Origin: Herbaspirillum sp. meg3 | GTDB taxonomy: Bacteria > Pseudomonadota > Gammaproteobacteria > Burkholderiales > Burkholderiaceae_D | Length of the DNA stretch: 64,000 nucleotides | NCBI RefSeq assembly: GCF_002257565.1 | Contig: NZ_CP022736.1 | Span: 3,906,001-3,970,000 of the forward strand | Reading direction: 5' to 3' | Shown here: one piece after another, positions 26,393-34,772 of the stretch | Position numbering within the stretch: position 1 is the stretch's first letter | Layout: every line of letters begins with the position of its first letter | The notes under the pieces: model-generated | Told to the model about the DNA's origin: nothing | Database searches by the model: none | The model's input: only the letters and a program-made list of their open reading frames with translations | Translations under genes and position numbers: made by a program

Positions 26393-27325
26393 ATGAGCAA
26401 ACCCAAAAAAGTCATCATCACCTGCGCCGTCACCGGCGCCATCCACACCCCCTCCATGTCTCCCTACCTGCCCGTCACGCCGGACGAAATCCGCGACGCC
26501 GCACTAGGAGCAGCCGAAGCCGGCGCCGCCATCGTCCACCTGCACGCCCGCGACCCGCAAAACGGCAAACCGACGCAAGACCCCAACGAATTCCGCAAAT
26601 TCCTCCCCCAAATCAAGGCCAAGTCCAACGTCGTCATCAATCTCACTACCGGCGGCGCCCCCACCATGGGCGTGGAAGAACGCCTGCAACCAGCGTTACA
26701 ACTCAAGCCCGAAGTCGCCTCTCTCAACATGGGCTCGATGAACTTCGGCCTGTACGAAATGCTGCACCGTTTCAAAGATTTCAAATACGACTGGGAAAAG
26801 CCTTACCTCGCCGAATCCGACGACCGCATCTTCCGCAACACCTTCAAGGATATCGCCTACATCCTCGAATCGTGCAGCGCCAATCAGACCCGCTTCGAAA
26901 TCGAGTGCTACGACATCGGCCATCTCTACACCGCCGCTCACTTTATCGATCGCGGCCTGATCAAACCGCCTTTCCTGATCCAGTCTGTGTTCGGCCTGCG
27001 CGGCGGCATCGGCAACGATGTCGAAGATGTGATGCACATGAAGCGCACTGCCGACCGCCTGTTTGGTGACGACTACTTCTGGTCGGTGCTCGGCGCCGGA
27101 CGCGGACAAATCCCGATCGCCACGATGTCGGCGGCAATGGGGGGGCACACCCGCGTGGGTCTGGAAGACTCACTGTGGGACGGCCCGGGCAAGCTGGCGG
27201 AAAGCAATGCAGCGCAAGTCAAACGTATCCGCACCGTGATTGAAGCTCTGTCTCTGGAAGTGGCGACACCCGACGACGCCCGTGAAATGCTCAAGCTCAA
27301 AGGCGGCAATAACGTCGCCTTTTAA
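26393..27325 (+). CDS. Beta-keto acid cleavage enzyme (BKACE, DUF849 family)
   Basis: 310-residue zinc-dependent TIM-barrel enzyme. BKACE enzymes react a beta-keto acid with acetyl-CoA, yielding acetoacetate and a new acyl-CoA (3-keto-5-aminohexanoate and dehydrocarnitine are known substrates). The N-terminal ITCAVTGAIHTP, the metal-binding VHLHARDP (His49, His51), INLTTGGAP, ASLNMGSMNFG and the C-terminal GGHTRVGLED, whose acidic residue completes the metal site in the family, are all recognisable. A strong AGGAG ribosome-binding site precedes the ATG. It lies downstream of the SDR and CRYL1-like dehydrogenase genes and is followed by a good terminator at 27432-27466. The exact substrate is unknown. 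Confidence 0.92.
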   Translation: MSKPKKVIITCAVTGAIHTPSMSPYLPVTPDEIRDAALGAAEAGAAIVHLHARDPQNGKPTQDPNEFRKFLPQIKAKSNVVINLTTGGAPTMGVEERLQPALQLKPEVASLNMGSMNFGLYEMLHRFKDFKYDWEKPYLAESDDRIFRNTFKDIAYILESCSANQTRFEIECYDIGHLYTAAHFIDRGLIKPPFLIQSVFGLRGGIGNDVEDVMHMKRTADRLFGDDYFWSVLGAGRGQIPIATMSAAMGGHTRVGLEDSLWDGPGKLAESNAAQVKRIRTVIEALSLEVATPDDAREMLKLKGGNNVAF

Positions 27326-27431
27326 TTGAGGTTGCACGTCCGCTTTTTTGCCGACGATCAAAACGTTCCAGATCATGTCGTCAGCGACCTCCTACACGCT
27401 TTGTAGGAGCCATTTTCCTTTTTATCTCCCG

Positions 27432-27466
27432 CGGCGCTTCACGATTTTGTGAGCGCCGTTTTTTTT
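27432..27466 (+). terminator. Rho-independent terminator after the BKACE gene
   Basis: CGGCGCTTCAC (27432-27442) pairs with GTGAGCGCCG (27449-27458) with one bulged base. The loop is GATTTT, and a run of eight T residues follows. It marks the end of the catabolic island transcript. Confidence 0.85.
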
Positions 27467-27554
27467 CATTTTCTTTCGCTGTCAGCTTTCGTTTTGGTTA
27501 AAAGACGATGGTTTCAGATAGCAGTCATTTCGGCACACGTTCGGCGCCACGCCG

Positions 27555-27571
27555 CCTGACAGGTTGTCAGG
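27555..27571. promoter_or_regulatory. Inverted repeat CCTGACA-GGT-TGTCAGG
   Basis: Perfect 7-bp arms about 200 bp upstream of the dehydrogenase operon. It is a candidate regulator site; no T tract follows, so it is not an obvious terminator. Confidence 0.35.
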
Positions 27572-27675
27572 AATCAAAAACGAGTCGGTCCGCCAGCGGC
27601 TTGCTTGCGGAACATCACCCGCGTCACCCCTGTCGAACCTCCAGTAAAAAACATCACCTGTGTCGCCACGATCCT

Positions 27676-27695
27676 TCACCGGTTATCTCCGGTGA
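27676..27695. promoter_or_regulatory. Inverted repeat TCACCGG-N6-CCGGTGA
   Basis: Perfect 7-bp arms about 70 bp before the first dehydrogenase gene, in the expected operator or leader position. The binding protein is unknown. Confidence 0.35.
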
Positions 27696-27765
27696 TATCG
27701 GGTACCACAGGCGGACCCCAGGCAACATGGCGCCACGCCGTGTGCTAACCCAGCCCAGGTGAACA

Positions 27766-28527
27766 ATGAAAAAAGAAAATCCGCCACCCAGCACGCCCGA
27801 TGAAAAAGTAGCATCACGTCGTGGTTTCCTTTTCAAAACCATCGCCATCGTACCGGCGGCATCCGCACTGACCACCGCGAGTTTCGTTCCTGCGATCGGC
27901 CAGACGCCCGCAGGTGCAGCAGCAGCGTCGGGAGCGACCAATGCCACCTATCAGCCGCGCTTCTTCAACGCCGATGAATGGACGTTCATCAAGGCTGCCG
28001 TTGATCGCTTGATCCCCGCCGACAACGAAGGCCCCGGCGCACTGGAACTGAATGTACCGGCTTTCATTGACGGTCAGATGGAGTCGGGTTTCGGCCATGC
28101 CTCCAACTGGTATATGCAAGGGCCCTTCAAGGGTGATGCATCGCCGCTGTTCGGCTATCAGGCCAGCATGCCGCCGCGTGAGCTGTACCGTTCGGGCATT
28201 GCCGCGCTTACCGCTTACTGCCGAAAGAATTTCGGCGGCAAGACCTTCGACCAGCTCGCCGCGAACGATCAGGAGCAATTGTTCAAGGACATGGATGGCG
28301 GCAAAGTGCAATTCGAGTCGGTGTCGGCACAATGGTTTTTCACCTTCCTGCTGCAGAACACCAAGGAAGGCTATCTCTCCGACCCGATCCATGGCGGCAA
28401 CAAGGACATGGCCGCCTGGAAGATGATCGGCTTCCCCGGCGCACGCGCCGACTTCCTCGATTTTGTCGGACCGTCGGACAAGGTGTATCCCTACGGCCCG
28501 GTCGGCATCGGCGGCAAGCAAAGCTGA
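27766..28527 (+). CDS. Gluconate 2-dehydrogenase subunit 3 family protein (small subunit)
   Basis: 253 residues. A twin-arginine signal (ASRRGFLFKT, then a hydrophobic stretch and cleavage near AIGQTPAGA) targets it to the periplasm. The Gluconate_2-dh3 domain follows, recognisable by FFNADEWTFIKAAVDRLIPADNEGPGALE and VPAFIDGQM. In the membrane complex this subunit accompanies the flavoprotein through Tat export. It is the first gene of a three-gene operon, order small-GMC-cytochrome. The same subunit type occurs in gluconate, 2-keto-gluconate, sorbitol and fructose dehydrogenases, so the sugar substrate is open. Confidence 0.88.
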   Translation: MKKENPPPSTPDEKVASRRGFLFKTIAIVPAASALTTASFVPAIGQTPAGAAAASGATNATYQPRFFNADEWTFIKAAVDRLIPADNEGPGALELNVPAFIDGQMESGFGHASNWYMQGPFKGDASPLFGYQASMPPRELYRSGIAALTAYCRKNFGGKTFDQLAANDQEQLFKDMDGGKVQFESVSAQWFFTFLLQNTKEGYLSDPIHGGNKDMAAWKMIGFPGARADFLDFVGPSDKVYPYGPVGIGGKQS

Positions 28528-28605
28528 GGCCACAGGCTGGCAGGAGCTCCAACAAGCTCCGAACACCGGAAGAACAAAACAACATGCAATCCGAGGAACA
28601 AGAAA

Positions 28606-30384
28606 ATGGCTGATATCACCAAACCAAAAGTCAATGTCGTGCTGGTCGGCATGGGCTGGACCGGCTCCATCATGGGGATGGAACTGACTGAAGCAGGCCT
28701 GACCGTCGTCGGCCTGGAACGCGGCGAAAACCGCGACACCAATCCCGATTTCGCCTATCCGAAAATCGCCGACGAGCTGACCTATGCGGTGCGCTACAAG
28801 CTCATGCAGAACCTGTCGAAGGAAACCGTGACGGTGCGCCATTCGATCAACGACGATGCACTGCCGTACCGGCAACTGGGTTCCTTCCTGCTGGGCGATG
28901 GTGTTGGTGGCGCCGGTGTGCACTGGAACGGCATGACCTGGCGCGCCTATGACGCCGAACTGCAGATCCGCACCCACTATGAACAGCGCTACGGCAAACG
29001 TTTCATCCCGGTCGACATGACGATTCAGGACTGGCCGATGACCTATGCGGAGCTGGAACCGTTTTACGATCGCTTCGAATACATCGCCGGCGTCTCCGGC
29101 AAAGCAGGCAATATCAACGGCCAGATCATCGAAGGCGGCAATCCCTTTGAAGCACCGCGCAAGCGCGACTATCCGGTGCCGGCGCTAAAGGACAACGCGC
29201 CAGCCAACCTGTTTGCGAAGGCCGCGCGCGAAGTCGGCTACCATCCGTTTCCGATTCCTGCGGCCAATGCATCGCAGGCTTATCAGAACCCTTACGGCAT
29301 GCAGCTCGGCCCCTGCAATTTCTGCGGCTACTGCGAGCGCTTCGGCTGCTACATGTATTCCAAGGCTTCACCGCAAACCTGTATCCTGCCGGCGCTGCTG
29401 AAGAAACCCAATTTCGAATTGCGCGACAAATCCTACGTCACCAAGGTCAACCTCGACAGCGATGGCAAGCACGCCAGCGGCGTCACCTATATCGATGGAC
29501 AAGGCCGCTCGGTCGAGCAACCTGCCGACATCGTGATCCTGTGCGCCTACCAGATGCACAACGTGCGCCTGCTGCTGTTGTCCGGCATCGGCAAACCGTA
29601 TGACCCGAAGACCGGCGAAGGCGTGGTCGGCAAGAACTACGCGTATCAGAAGAACAGCTCGGTATCGGTCTTCTTCGACAAGGACGTGGCGATCAACCCG
29701 TTCATTGGTGCAGGTTCCGGCGGCCAGGTGTTCGACGACTTCAACGGCGACAACTTCGACCACGGCCCACACAACTTCGTCGGCGGCGCCTACGTCAGCG
29801 CGATGGTCACCGGCGGCCGGCCGATCGGACAATCGATGGTGCCGGACGGCACGCCCAAGTGGGGCAGCCAGTGGAAAAAAGCGCTGAAGGATAACTACCT
29901 GCATTCCTTCAACATCGGCACCGAAGGCTCGGTCATGGCCAACCGCGAAAACTATCTCGACCTCGATCCCACCTACAAGGACGTCTACGGCGTGCCGCTC
30001 TTGCGCATGACCTACGACTGGAAAGACAACGAGGTGCGCATGTCGCAGTTCGTCACCGAAAAAGCCGCACTGGTCGCCAAAGCCATGAACCCGAAAGCCT
30101 TCACCCCGCATCCGCCCAAGTTCGGCGATCACTATGACGTGCGACCGTATCAGACCACGCACACCACCGGCGGCGCCATCTGCGGCGACAAGCCGAGCAA
30201 CAGCGTGATCAACAAGTACCTGCAATGCTGGGACGTGCACAACGTCTTCGTGATGGGCGCCAGCGCCTTCCCGCAGAACTGGGCCTACAACCCGACCGGC
30301 ATGGTCGGTGCACTGGCGTACTGGTCGGCTGCCGCGATCCGCGAGCGCTATCTGAAAAACCCCGGCCCGCTGGTGCAAGCATGA
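28606..30384 (+). CDS. GMC-family flavoprotein subunit of a membrane dehydrogenase (gluconate 2-dehydrogenase type)
   Basis: 592-residue FAD subunit that oxidises a sugar acid or alcohol in the periplasm and passes electrons to the cytochrome subunit. It has no signal of its own; it is expected to be co-exported with the Tat-tagged small subunit. The FAD motif is VGMGWTGSIMGMELTEAG near the N-terminus and the second FAD block is GVGGAGVHWNGMTWR. A Cys-rich stretch (GPCNFCGYCERFGCYMYSK) of the type that binds an iron-sulfur cluster is near residue 230. The C-terminal signature ASAFPQNWAYNPTGMVGAL carries the catalytic region. A GAGGAA ribosome-binding site precedes the ATG, and the stop overlaps the cytochrome start as ATGA. 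Confidence 0.93.
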   Translation: MADITKPKVNVVLVGMGWTGSIMGMELTEAGLTVVGLERGENRDTNPDFAYPKIADELTYAVRYKLMQNLSKETVTVRHSINDDALPYRQLGSFLLGDGVGGAGVHWNGMTWRAYDAELQIRTHYEQRYGKRFIPVDMTIQDWPMTYAELEPFYDRFEYIAGVSGKAGNINGQIIEGGNPFEAPRKRDYPVPALKDNAPANLFAKAAREVGYHPFPIPAANASQAYQNPYGMQLGPCNFCGYCERFGCYMYSKASPQTCILPALLKKPNFELRDKSYVTKVNLDSDGKHASGVTYIDGQGRSVEQPADIVILCAYQMHNVRLLLLSGIGKPYDPKTGEGVVGKNYAYQKNSSVSVFFDKDVAINPFIGAGSGGQVFDDFNGDNFDHGPHNFVGGAYVSAMVTGGRPIGQSMVPDGTPKWGSQWKKALKDNYLHSFNIGTEGSVMANRENYLDLDPTYKDVYGVPLLRMTYDWKDNEVRMSQFVTEKAALVAKAMNPKAFTPHPPKFGDHYDVRPYQTTHTTGGAICGDKPSNSVINKYLQCWDVHNVFVMGASAFPQNWAYNPTGMVGALAYWSAAAIRERYLKNPGPLVQA

Positions 30385-31724
30385 GCGCCCGTTTATTCAA
30401 ACAAGCATTGCTCGCAAGCTCGGTTGCAGCAACGCTGAGCGCAACTGGTCTGGCCTCTGCGCAGACAGTCAATCCCACGCCGTCGATGCCACAGCCTGAG
30501 CAAATCCAGCGCGGCGAATATCTCGCCCGCGCCGGCGACTGCATGGCCTGTCACACGGTCAAAGGCAAGGCGCCCTTCACTGGCGGGCTGGCGATGAACA
30601 CGCCGTTCGGCACCATCTATTCCACCAACATCACGCCGGACAAACAGACCGGCATCGGCAACTACAGTTACGACGACTTTTCTTCTGCGCTGCGCAAGGG
30701 CAAGCGCAAGGATGGCAGCCGCCTGTATCCCGCAATGCCATATACCTCGTTTGCCAAACTCAGCGACGAAGACGTCTCCGCGCTGTACGCTTATTTCACG
30801 CAGGGCGTAAAGCCGGTGCAGCAAGACAATCCAAAGACGGCGCTGCCCTTCCCCTTCAACATGCGCATCCTGATGGCGGGATGGAACATGCTGTTCTTCA
30901 GCGACAAACCCTTTAAGGCCGACTCTACGCAAAGCGTCAACTGGAACCGCGGCGCCTATCTGGTGCAAGGCCTCGGCCACTGCGGCGCCTGCCACACGCC
31001 GCACGGCAAGCTCGGCCAGGAGCAGTCGCTGGATGGCGGCAGCGACAGCTTCCTCGCCGGCTACACGCTGGACAACTGGCATGCACCGAGCTTGCGTAAC
31101 GACAAGGACGGACTGGGACGCTGGAACCAGCAGCAAATCGCCACCTACCTGCGCACCGGCCGTTCAGAAGACGGCGCAGCCTTTGGCGCGATGAGCCAGG
31201 TCATCAACGACAGCACACAGTATCTGAACACAGCCGACTTGCAGGCCATCGCTGAATATCTCAGCAGCTTGCCCGGCAAGAAATCAGGCAGCAATAGCAA
31301 TGGCCCGGCCAGCAATACGAAAGCTGCCGCCGCATCCAATGCTGCCGGCGCAGATCAGCCGGCCACGCTGGAACTGCGATCAGGCAAGCTGCAGACTGCC
31401 GGTGCCACGGTATATCTCAACAACTGCAACGCCTGCCATCGCTCGGACGGTACCGGCGCAATGAAGGCCTTTCCGGCGCTGGGCAAGAACGCTGTCGTCA
31501 ATGTCGACGACCCGACCTCGCTAATTCATATCGTGCTGGCGGGTAGCGCGATGCCCTCCACCAAGTCGGATCCTTCGGCGATGGGTATGCCGGGATTTGG
31601 ATGGAGGTTGAGTGATCAGGAGGTCGCGGAGGTGGTCAGCTTTGTTCGTGGGAATTGGGGGAATCATGGTGGGGTTGTGACTGCCGAGCAGGTGGCTGCT
31701 GTGAGGAAGGCTACGCAGAAGTAA
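30381..31724 (+). CDS. Triheme cytochrome c subunit of the membrane dehydrogenase
   Basis: 447 residues from the ATG at 30381, which overlaps the flavoprotein stop (ATGA); the open frame upstream of it overlaps the GMC gene and is not real. A Sec signal peptide ends near ASAQ. Three CxxCH heme-attachment sites are present: CMACH (residues 54-58), CGACH and CNACH, as in gluconate dehydrogenase cytochromes. An Ala/Ser/Asn-rich linker (SGSNSNGPASNTKAAAASNA) separates the second and third heme domains. It passes electrons from the flavoprotein to ubiquinone. The last 100 bp are noticeably G/T-rich compared with the rest of the gene. Confidence 0.93.
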   Translation: MSARLFKQALLASSVAATLSATGLASAQTVNPTPSMPQPEQIQRGEYLARAGDCMACHTVKGKAPFTGGLAMNTPFGTIYSTNITPDKQTGIGNYSYDDFSSALRKGKRKDGSRLYPAMPYTSFAKLSDEDVSALYAYFTQGVKPVQQDNPKTALPFPFNMRILMAGWNMLFFSDKPFKADSTQSVNWNRGAYLVQGLGHCGACHTPHGKLGQEQSLDGGSDSFLAGYTLDNWHAPSLRNDKDGLGRWNQQQIATYLRTGRSEDGAAFGAMSQVINDSTQYLNTADLQAIAEYLSSLPGKKSGSNSNGPASNTKAAAASNAAGADQPATLELRSGKLQTAGATVYLNNCNACHRSDGTGAMKAFPALGKNAVVNVDDPTSLIHIVLAGSAMPSTKSDPSAMGMPGFGWRLSDQEVAEVVSFVRGNWGNHGGVVTAEQVAAVRKATQK

Positions 31725-31774
31725 GCTTTAGTTTTTGTGTTTTGTTCCGACTTTGCTTTTCGGTTGCTTCAGCT

Positions 31775-31836
31775 TTTCTTTCTTCGATCACGCGTGCCGG
31801 GCCTCCCCCGGCGAAGGGGTTGATCGAAGAAAGAAA
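31775..31836. repeat. Double hairpin between the cytochrome gene and thyA, related to the 26.2-kb element
   Basis: A perfect 16-bp stem, TTTCTTTCTTCGATCA (31775-31790) with TGATCGAAGAAAGAAA (31821-31836), encloses a second stem GCCGGG/CCCGGC. The segment 31795-31833 repeats the distal end of the element at 26057-26254. It may act as a terminator for the dehydrogenase operon, although no clear T tract follows. Confidence 0.65.
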
Positions 31837-31940
31837 GATGAAGCTACCGAAGACGCCGGATCGGGACAATACGCCTCCCAAAAACAAAGCCGTTCCCCAA
31901 ATAAGTTACAATCCCCCTCATTCCATCAGCACCAAACCCC

Positions 31941-32735
31941 ATGCGCCAATACCTCGATTTCATGCGCCATGTCTACGAGCATGGCACCGAAAAAACCGAC
32001 CGCACCGGTACCGGTACCCGTTCTGTCTTCGGCCACCAGATGCGCTTCAACCTGCAGGAAGGTTTTCCCCTCCTGACCACCAAAAAGCTGCATATCAAGT
32101 CCATCGTCCACGAACTGATCTGGTTCCTGGCCGGCTCGACCAATATTGCTTATCTGAAAGAAAACGGCGTCAAGATCTGGGATGAATGGGCCGATCCGGA
32201 AGGCAACCTCGGACCGATCTACGGTTATCAATGGCGTTCCTGGCCTGCACCGAACGGCGAGCATATTGACCAGATCGCGCAAGTCGTCAGCCAGATCAAG
32301 AACAACCCTGATTCCCGCCGTCTGATCGTGTCGGCGTGGAACGTGGCCGACATCCCGCAGATGAAGTTGCCGCCTTGTCATGCTTTCTTCCAGTTTTATG
32401 TGGCCGATGGCAAGCTGTCTTGCCAGTTGTATCAGCGCAGCGCCGATATCTTCCTCGGCGTGCCGTTCAATATCGCCTCCTACGCGTTGCTGACGCACAT
32501 GGTCGCGCAACAGACCGGCCTCGATGTGGGTGACTTTGTCTGGACCGGCGGTGACTGCCACCTGTACTCGAACCATATGGAGCAGGTACAGGAACAACTC
32601 GCCCGCACCCCAGGCCCGTTGCCCAAATTGCAAATCAACCGCAAGCCGGAAAGCATCTTCGACTATCAATTCGATGACTTCGAGATTACCGGTTACGAGG
32701 CCCAGGCTCACATCAAGGCACCGGTTGCCGTCTGA
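31941..32735 (+). CDS. thyA: Thymidylate synthase
   Basis: Methylates dUMP to dTMP using methylenetetrahydrofolate, generating dihydrofolate. 264 residues, normal length. The catalytic cysteine is Cys146 in LPPCHAFFQFYV; RTGTGTRSVFG, the Arg pair in NNPDSRRLIVSAWN and the C-terminal FEITGYEAQAHIKAPVAV are also seen. folA, which reduces the dihydrofolate product, lies 7.8 kb downstream on the same strand, beyond a divergent block of genes. A good terminator follows at 32758-32786. Identification is firm. Confidence 0.97.
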   Translation: MRQYLDFMRHVYEHGTEKTDRTGTGTRSVFGHQMRFNLQEGFPLLTTKKLHIKSIVHELIWFLAGSTNIAYLKENGVKIWDEWADPEGNLGPIYGYQWRSWPAPNGEHIDQIAQVVSQIKNNPDSRRLIVSAWNVADIPQMKLPPCHAFFQFYVADGKLSCQLYQRSADIFLGVPFNIASYALLTHMVAQQTGLDVGDFVWTGGDCHLYSNHMEQVQEQLARTPGPLPKLQINRKPESIFDYQFDDFEITGYEAQAHIKAPVAV

Positions 32736-32757
32736 CGCGTCTGCTTGCTCTGGCAAC

Positions 32758-32786
32758 ACGCCTGCCCGTTTGCAGGCGTTTTTTTT
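32758..32786 (+). terminator. Rho-independent terminator of thyA
   Basis: A perfect 8-bp stem ACGCCTGC/GCAGGCGT with a CCGTTT loop is followed by at least seven T residues. It begins 20 bp after the thyA stop. Confidence 0.9.
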
Positions 32787-32925
32787 GCCTGCCAAAAATT
32801 CCGTACCAGAAACGGCATCCGCCTTCTTTAAGTCGAATCCGTACTTAGCTAAGTTGTAATAGTTATTTCACTTACCGCAGCGCAGCATCTATAGTGCAAT
32901 GACAGACCTTCAAAAGGATTCCGTC

Positions 32926-33165
32926 ATGCGCAACCTTCCCAAATCAATCGCCTTGCTGACATCGTTCGCCGTGATTGCCGTGCTTGCGTTGCCTCGCTTG
33001 CCACAATGGGACGCCTTTGCGTTTGCTGCAGTAGTGGCGATGGCTGGATTGGGATTGCTATATCCGTGGGCCTTGTCCCGTGAACAAACGGTAGCTGGTG
33101 ATGACGCCCGGCGCGATATGCAAGAGGTTGATGTCGGACCGGCGACGACCGCCATCCTGTTTTGA
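32926..33165 (+). CDS. Small two-helix membrane protein of unknown function
   Basis: 79 residues from the ATG at 32926, chosen because AAAGGA lies 8-9 bp upstream; an ATG at 32899 lacks a ribosome-binding site. Two hydrophobic helices (SIALLTSFAVIAVLALP and FAFAAVVAMAGLGLLYPWAL) are joined by a short loop. A polar tail with DDARRDMQEVDVG follows. It is flanked by the thyA terminator and the convergent outer-membrane-factor gene, so it is monocistronic. I do not recognise the family. Confidence 0.55.
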   Translation: MRNLPKSIALLTSFAVIAVLALPRLPQWDAFAFAAVVAMAGLGLLYPWALSREQTVAGDDARRDMQEVDVGPATTAILF

Positions 33166-33209
33166 GTTTTTGTTCAGTATCGTTTGTTGCCGGCATTGGC
33201 GCCTGAAAA

Positions 33210-34688
33210 TCAGGAAGCGCCTCTGACCTTCTCCGGTGTGCCGCCGGAGCCCGTTGCCGGATTGCCGTTGGGCACATCATCCTTCCATCCTCCGCCCAAC
33301 GCCTTGTAAAGCGAAACCGTCGCCTGCAGGCGCTGCAACTTGATCTGTCCCAGCTGGTTTTGCGCTTCTGAAAGTATCCGTTGCGTGTCCAGCACCACCA
33401 TCAAATCTTCCGCCCCGACGCGATAGCGAATTTCGGATAACTCAAACGCAAAACGTGCCTGGTCGACTTCCTGATTCTTGAGTCGGTACCGTTCTTCCAG
33501 ACTGCGAATCGCACCCAGCGATTTTTCAACTTCCGACAAGCTGGTGACGACGGCCGAACGGTAGACCTGCACCAGCTCCTGCTTTTGGGCAATCGCCAGA
33601 TCGCGCTGGCTGCTCAGGCGGCCTGCGTCAAAGATCGGTGCGGTCAGTGATGCACCCAGATTGGCCAGCAGATTGGGGCCGTCGAACAACGACAAAAGTG
33701 CATTGCTTTGCGCGCCGGTAGAGCCTGTCAGGCGAATGCTCGGGAACAAGGCCGCGCGTGCGACCGCGACGTTGGCATTGGCTTCCGCCAGACGCGCTTC
33801 GGCGCGGCGAATGTCAGGACGGCGGGTCAACAATTCTGACGGCAAACCGGGGGCGATCTTCGGCATCTGGATCGCGGCCAGCCCCTTCTCTTTGACGACA
33901 AAGCTTTGCGGCGGGCGACCGAGCAGGGTCGCCAATGCAGTCTGGGCGTCACGCTCTTGCTGCATCAGATCAGGAATCGCAGCCTGTTGATTGGCCAGCG
34001 CCGAACGCTGGCGCGCAAGATCGAGTGGCGACGCCGCACCTGCACGGCTTTGCGACTCGACCAGCTTCAGCACGCGCTGGGCGTTGGCAACGTTTTGCTG
34101 GGCGATTTGCAACCGGTCACGCAGCGACAACACTTGCAGAAACGTCGAGACGATACCGCTGGTGACGGTCAGCGCGACGGTTTCGCGATCGTAGATATTG
34201 GCGCGCAACGAGGCTTCGGCGGCAGCAAGGCCGGCTTTATTCTTGCCCCAGAAATCGACTTCGTAGTTGATCTCCAGCATGCCGCTGGCGGACGTGGTTG
34301 CGGTGCCCCCGCTCAATGGCAGGCTGCGGTTGGCACTGGAAGCGATGTCGGCGTCCGGCAACAGCGGCGCCCCGGCGATACGGGCGTTGGCTTCTGCCTG
34401 GCGTATACGCGACATGGCGGCGGCAATTTCAAAATTATTATTCTGCCCTTCGATGACCAGGCTGCTCAACTCCGCGCTGCCGAACTGCTTCCACCAATCG
34501 GCGTCGAGAGCGATCTGCTGCGCACTGTCGGCCCCGGCCGAAGAGGGGGAAACCGAAGGATCGCTCCACTGCTTCGGCACGTCCACTTTTTGCACGGGTT
34601 CAACATCAACCTGGGTCACGGCACAACCGGCCAGCGTCAGTGCGAACATCAGTGCCACTGTCCGCGCAGCGACGCTGATAGGCTTCAT
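33210..34688 (-). CDS. NodT/OprM-type outer-membrane efflux lipoprotein
   Basis: Trimeric outer-membrane channel of tripartite exporters, 492 residues from the ATG at 34688; an in-frame upstream start at 34715 adds nine residues that are not signal-like. The lipobox LAGC places the lipidated Cys at residue 22. Two TolC-type repeats are visible, for example NARIAGAPLLPDADIASSANRS, LDLARQRSALANQQA and RPDIRRAEARLAEANANVAVARAA(L), the last being the family signature. It lies 57-85 bp downstream of the MacA-like adaptor gene (depending on its own start) in the opgGH operon. The tail ends in Gly/Pro-rich sequence. The substrate is unknown. Confidence 0.92.
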   Translation of the reverse strand: MKPISVAARTVALMFALTLAGCAVTQVDVEPVQKVDVPKQWSDPSVSPSSAGADSAQQIALDADWWKQFGSAELSSLVIEGQNNNFEIAAAMSRIRQAEANARIAGAPLLPDADIASSANRSLPLSGGTATTSASGMLEINYEVDFWGKNKAGLAAAEASLRANIYDRETVALTVTSGIVSTFLQVLSLRDRLQIAQQNVANAQRVLKLVESQSRAGAASPLDLARQRSALANQQAAIPDLMQQERDAQTALATLLGRPPQSFVVKEKGLAAIQMPKIAPGLPSELLTRRPDIRRAEARLAEANANVAVARAALFPSIRLTGSTGAQSNALLSLFDGPNLLANLGASLTAPIFDAGRLSSQRDLAIAQKQELVQVYRSAVVTSLSEVEKSLGAIRSLEERYRLKNQEVDQARFAFELSEIRYRVGAEDLMVVLDTQRILSEAQNQLGQIKLQRLQATVSLYKALGGGWKDDVPNGNPATGSGGTPEKVRGAS

Positions 34689-34772
34689 CGGATACTGAGC
34701 GAGGGAAAACGCCATGAAAAACCTGTAGCAAAAAGAGCTGAAGAAAAAGAAATGAAAAGTGCGCCGAAAAAA

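Larger units (their letters stand above)
27326..27765. other. Gap between BKACE terminator and membrane dehydrogenase operon
   Basis: Beyond the terminator this 440-bp gap holds two short perfect inverted repeats, CCTGACA-GGT-TGTCAGG (27555-27571) and TCACCGG-N6-CCGGTGA (27676-27695). These are candidate operators or leader hairpins for the dehydrogenase genes. No credible gene is seen. Confidence 0.5.

Noticed and set aside
26041..26396. Short ORFs in the gap before the BKACE gene
   Set aside because: They fall within the inverted-repeat element and translate to low-information sequence. The hairpin symmetry explains the open frames.
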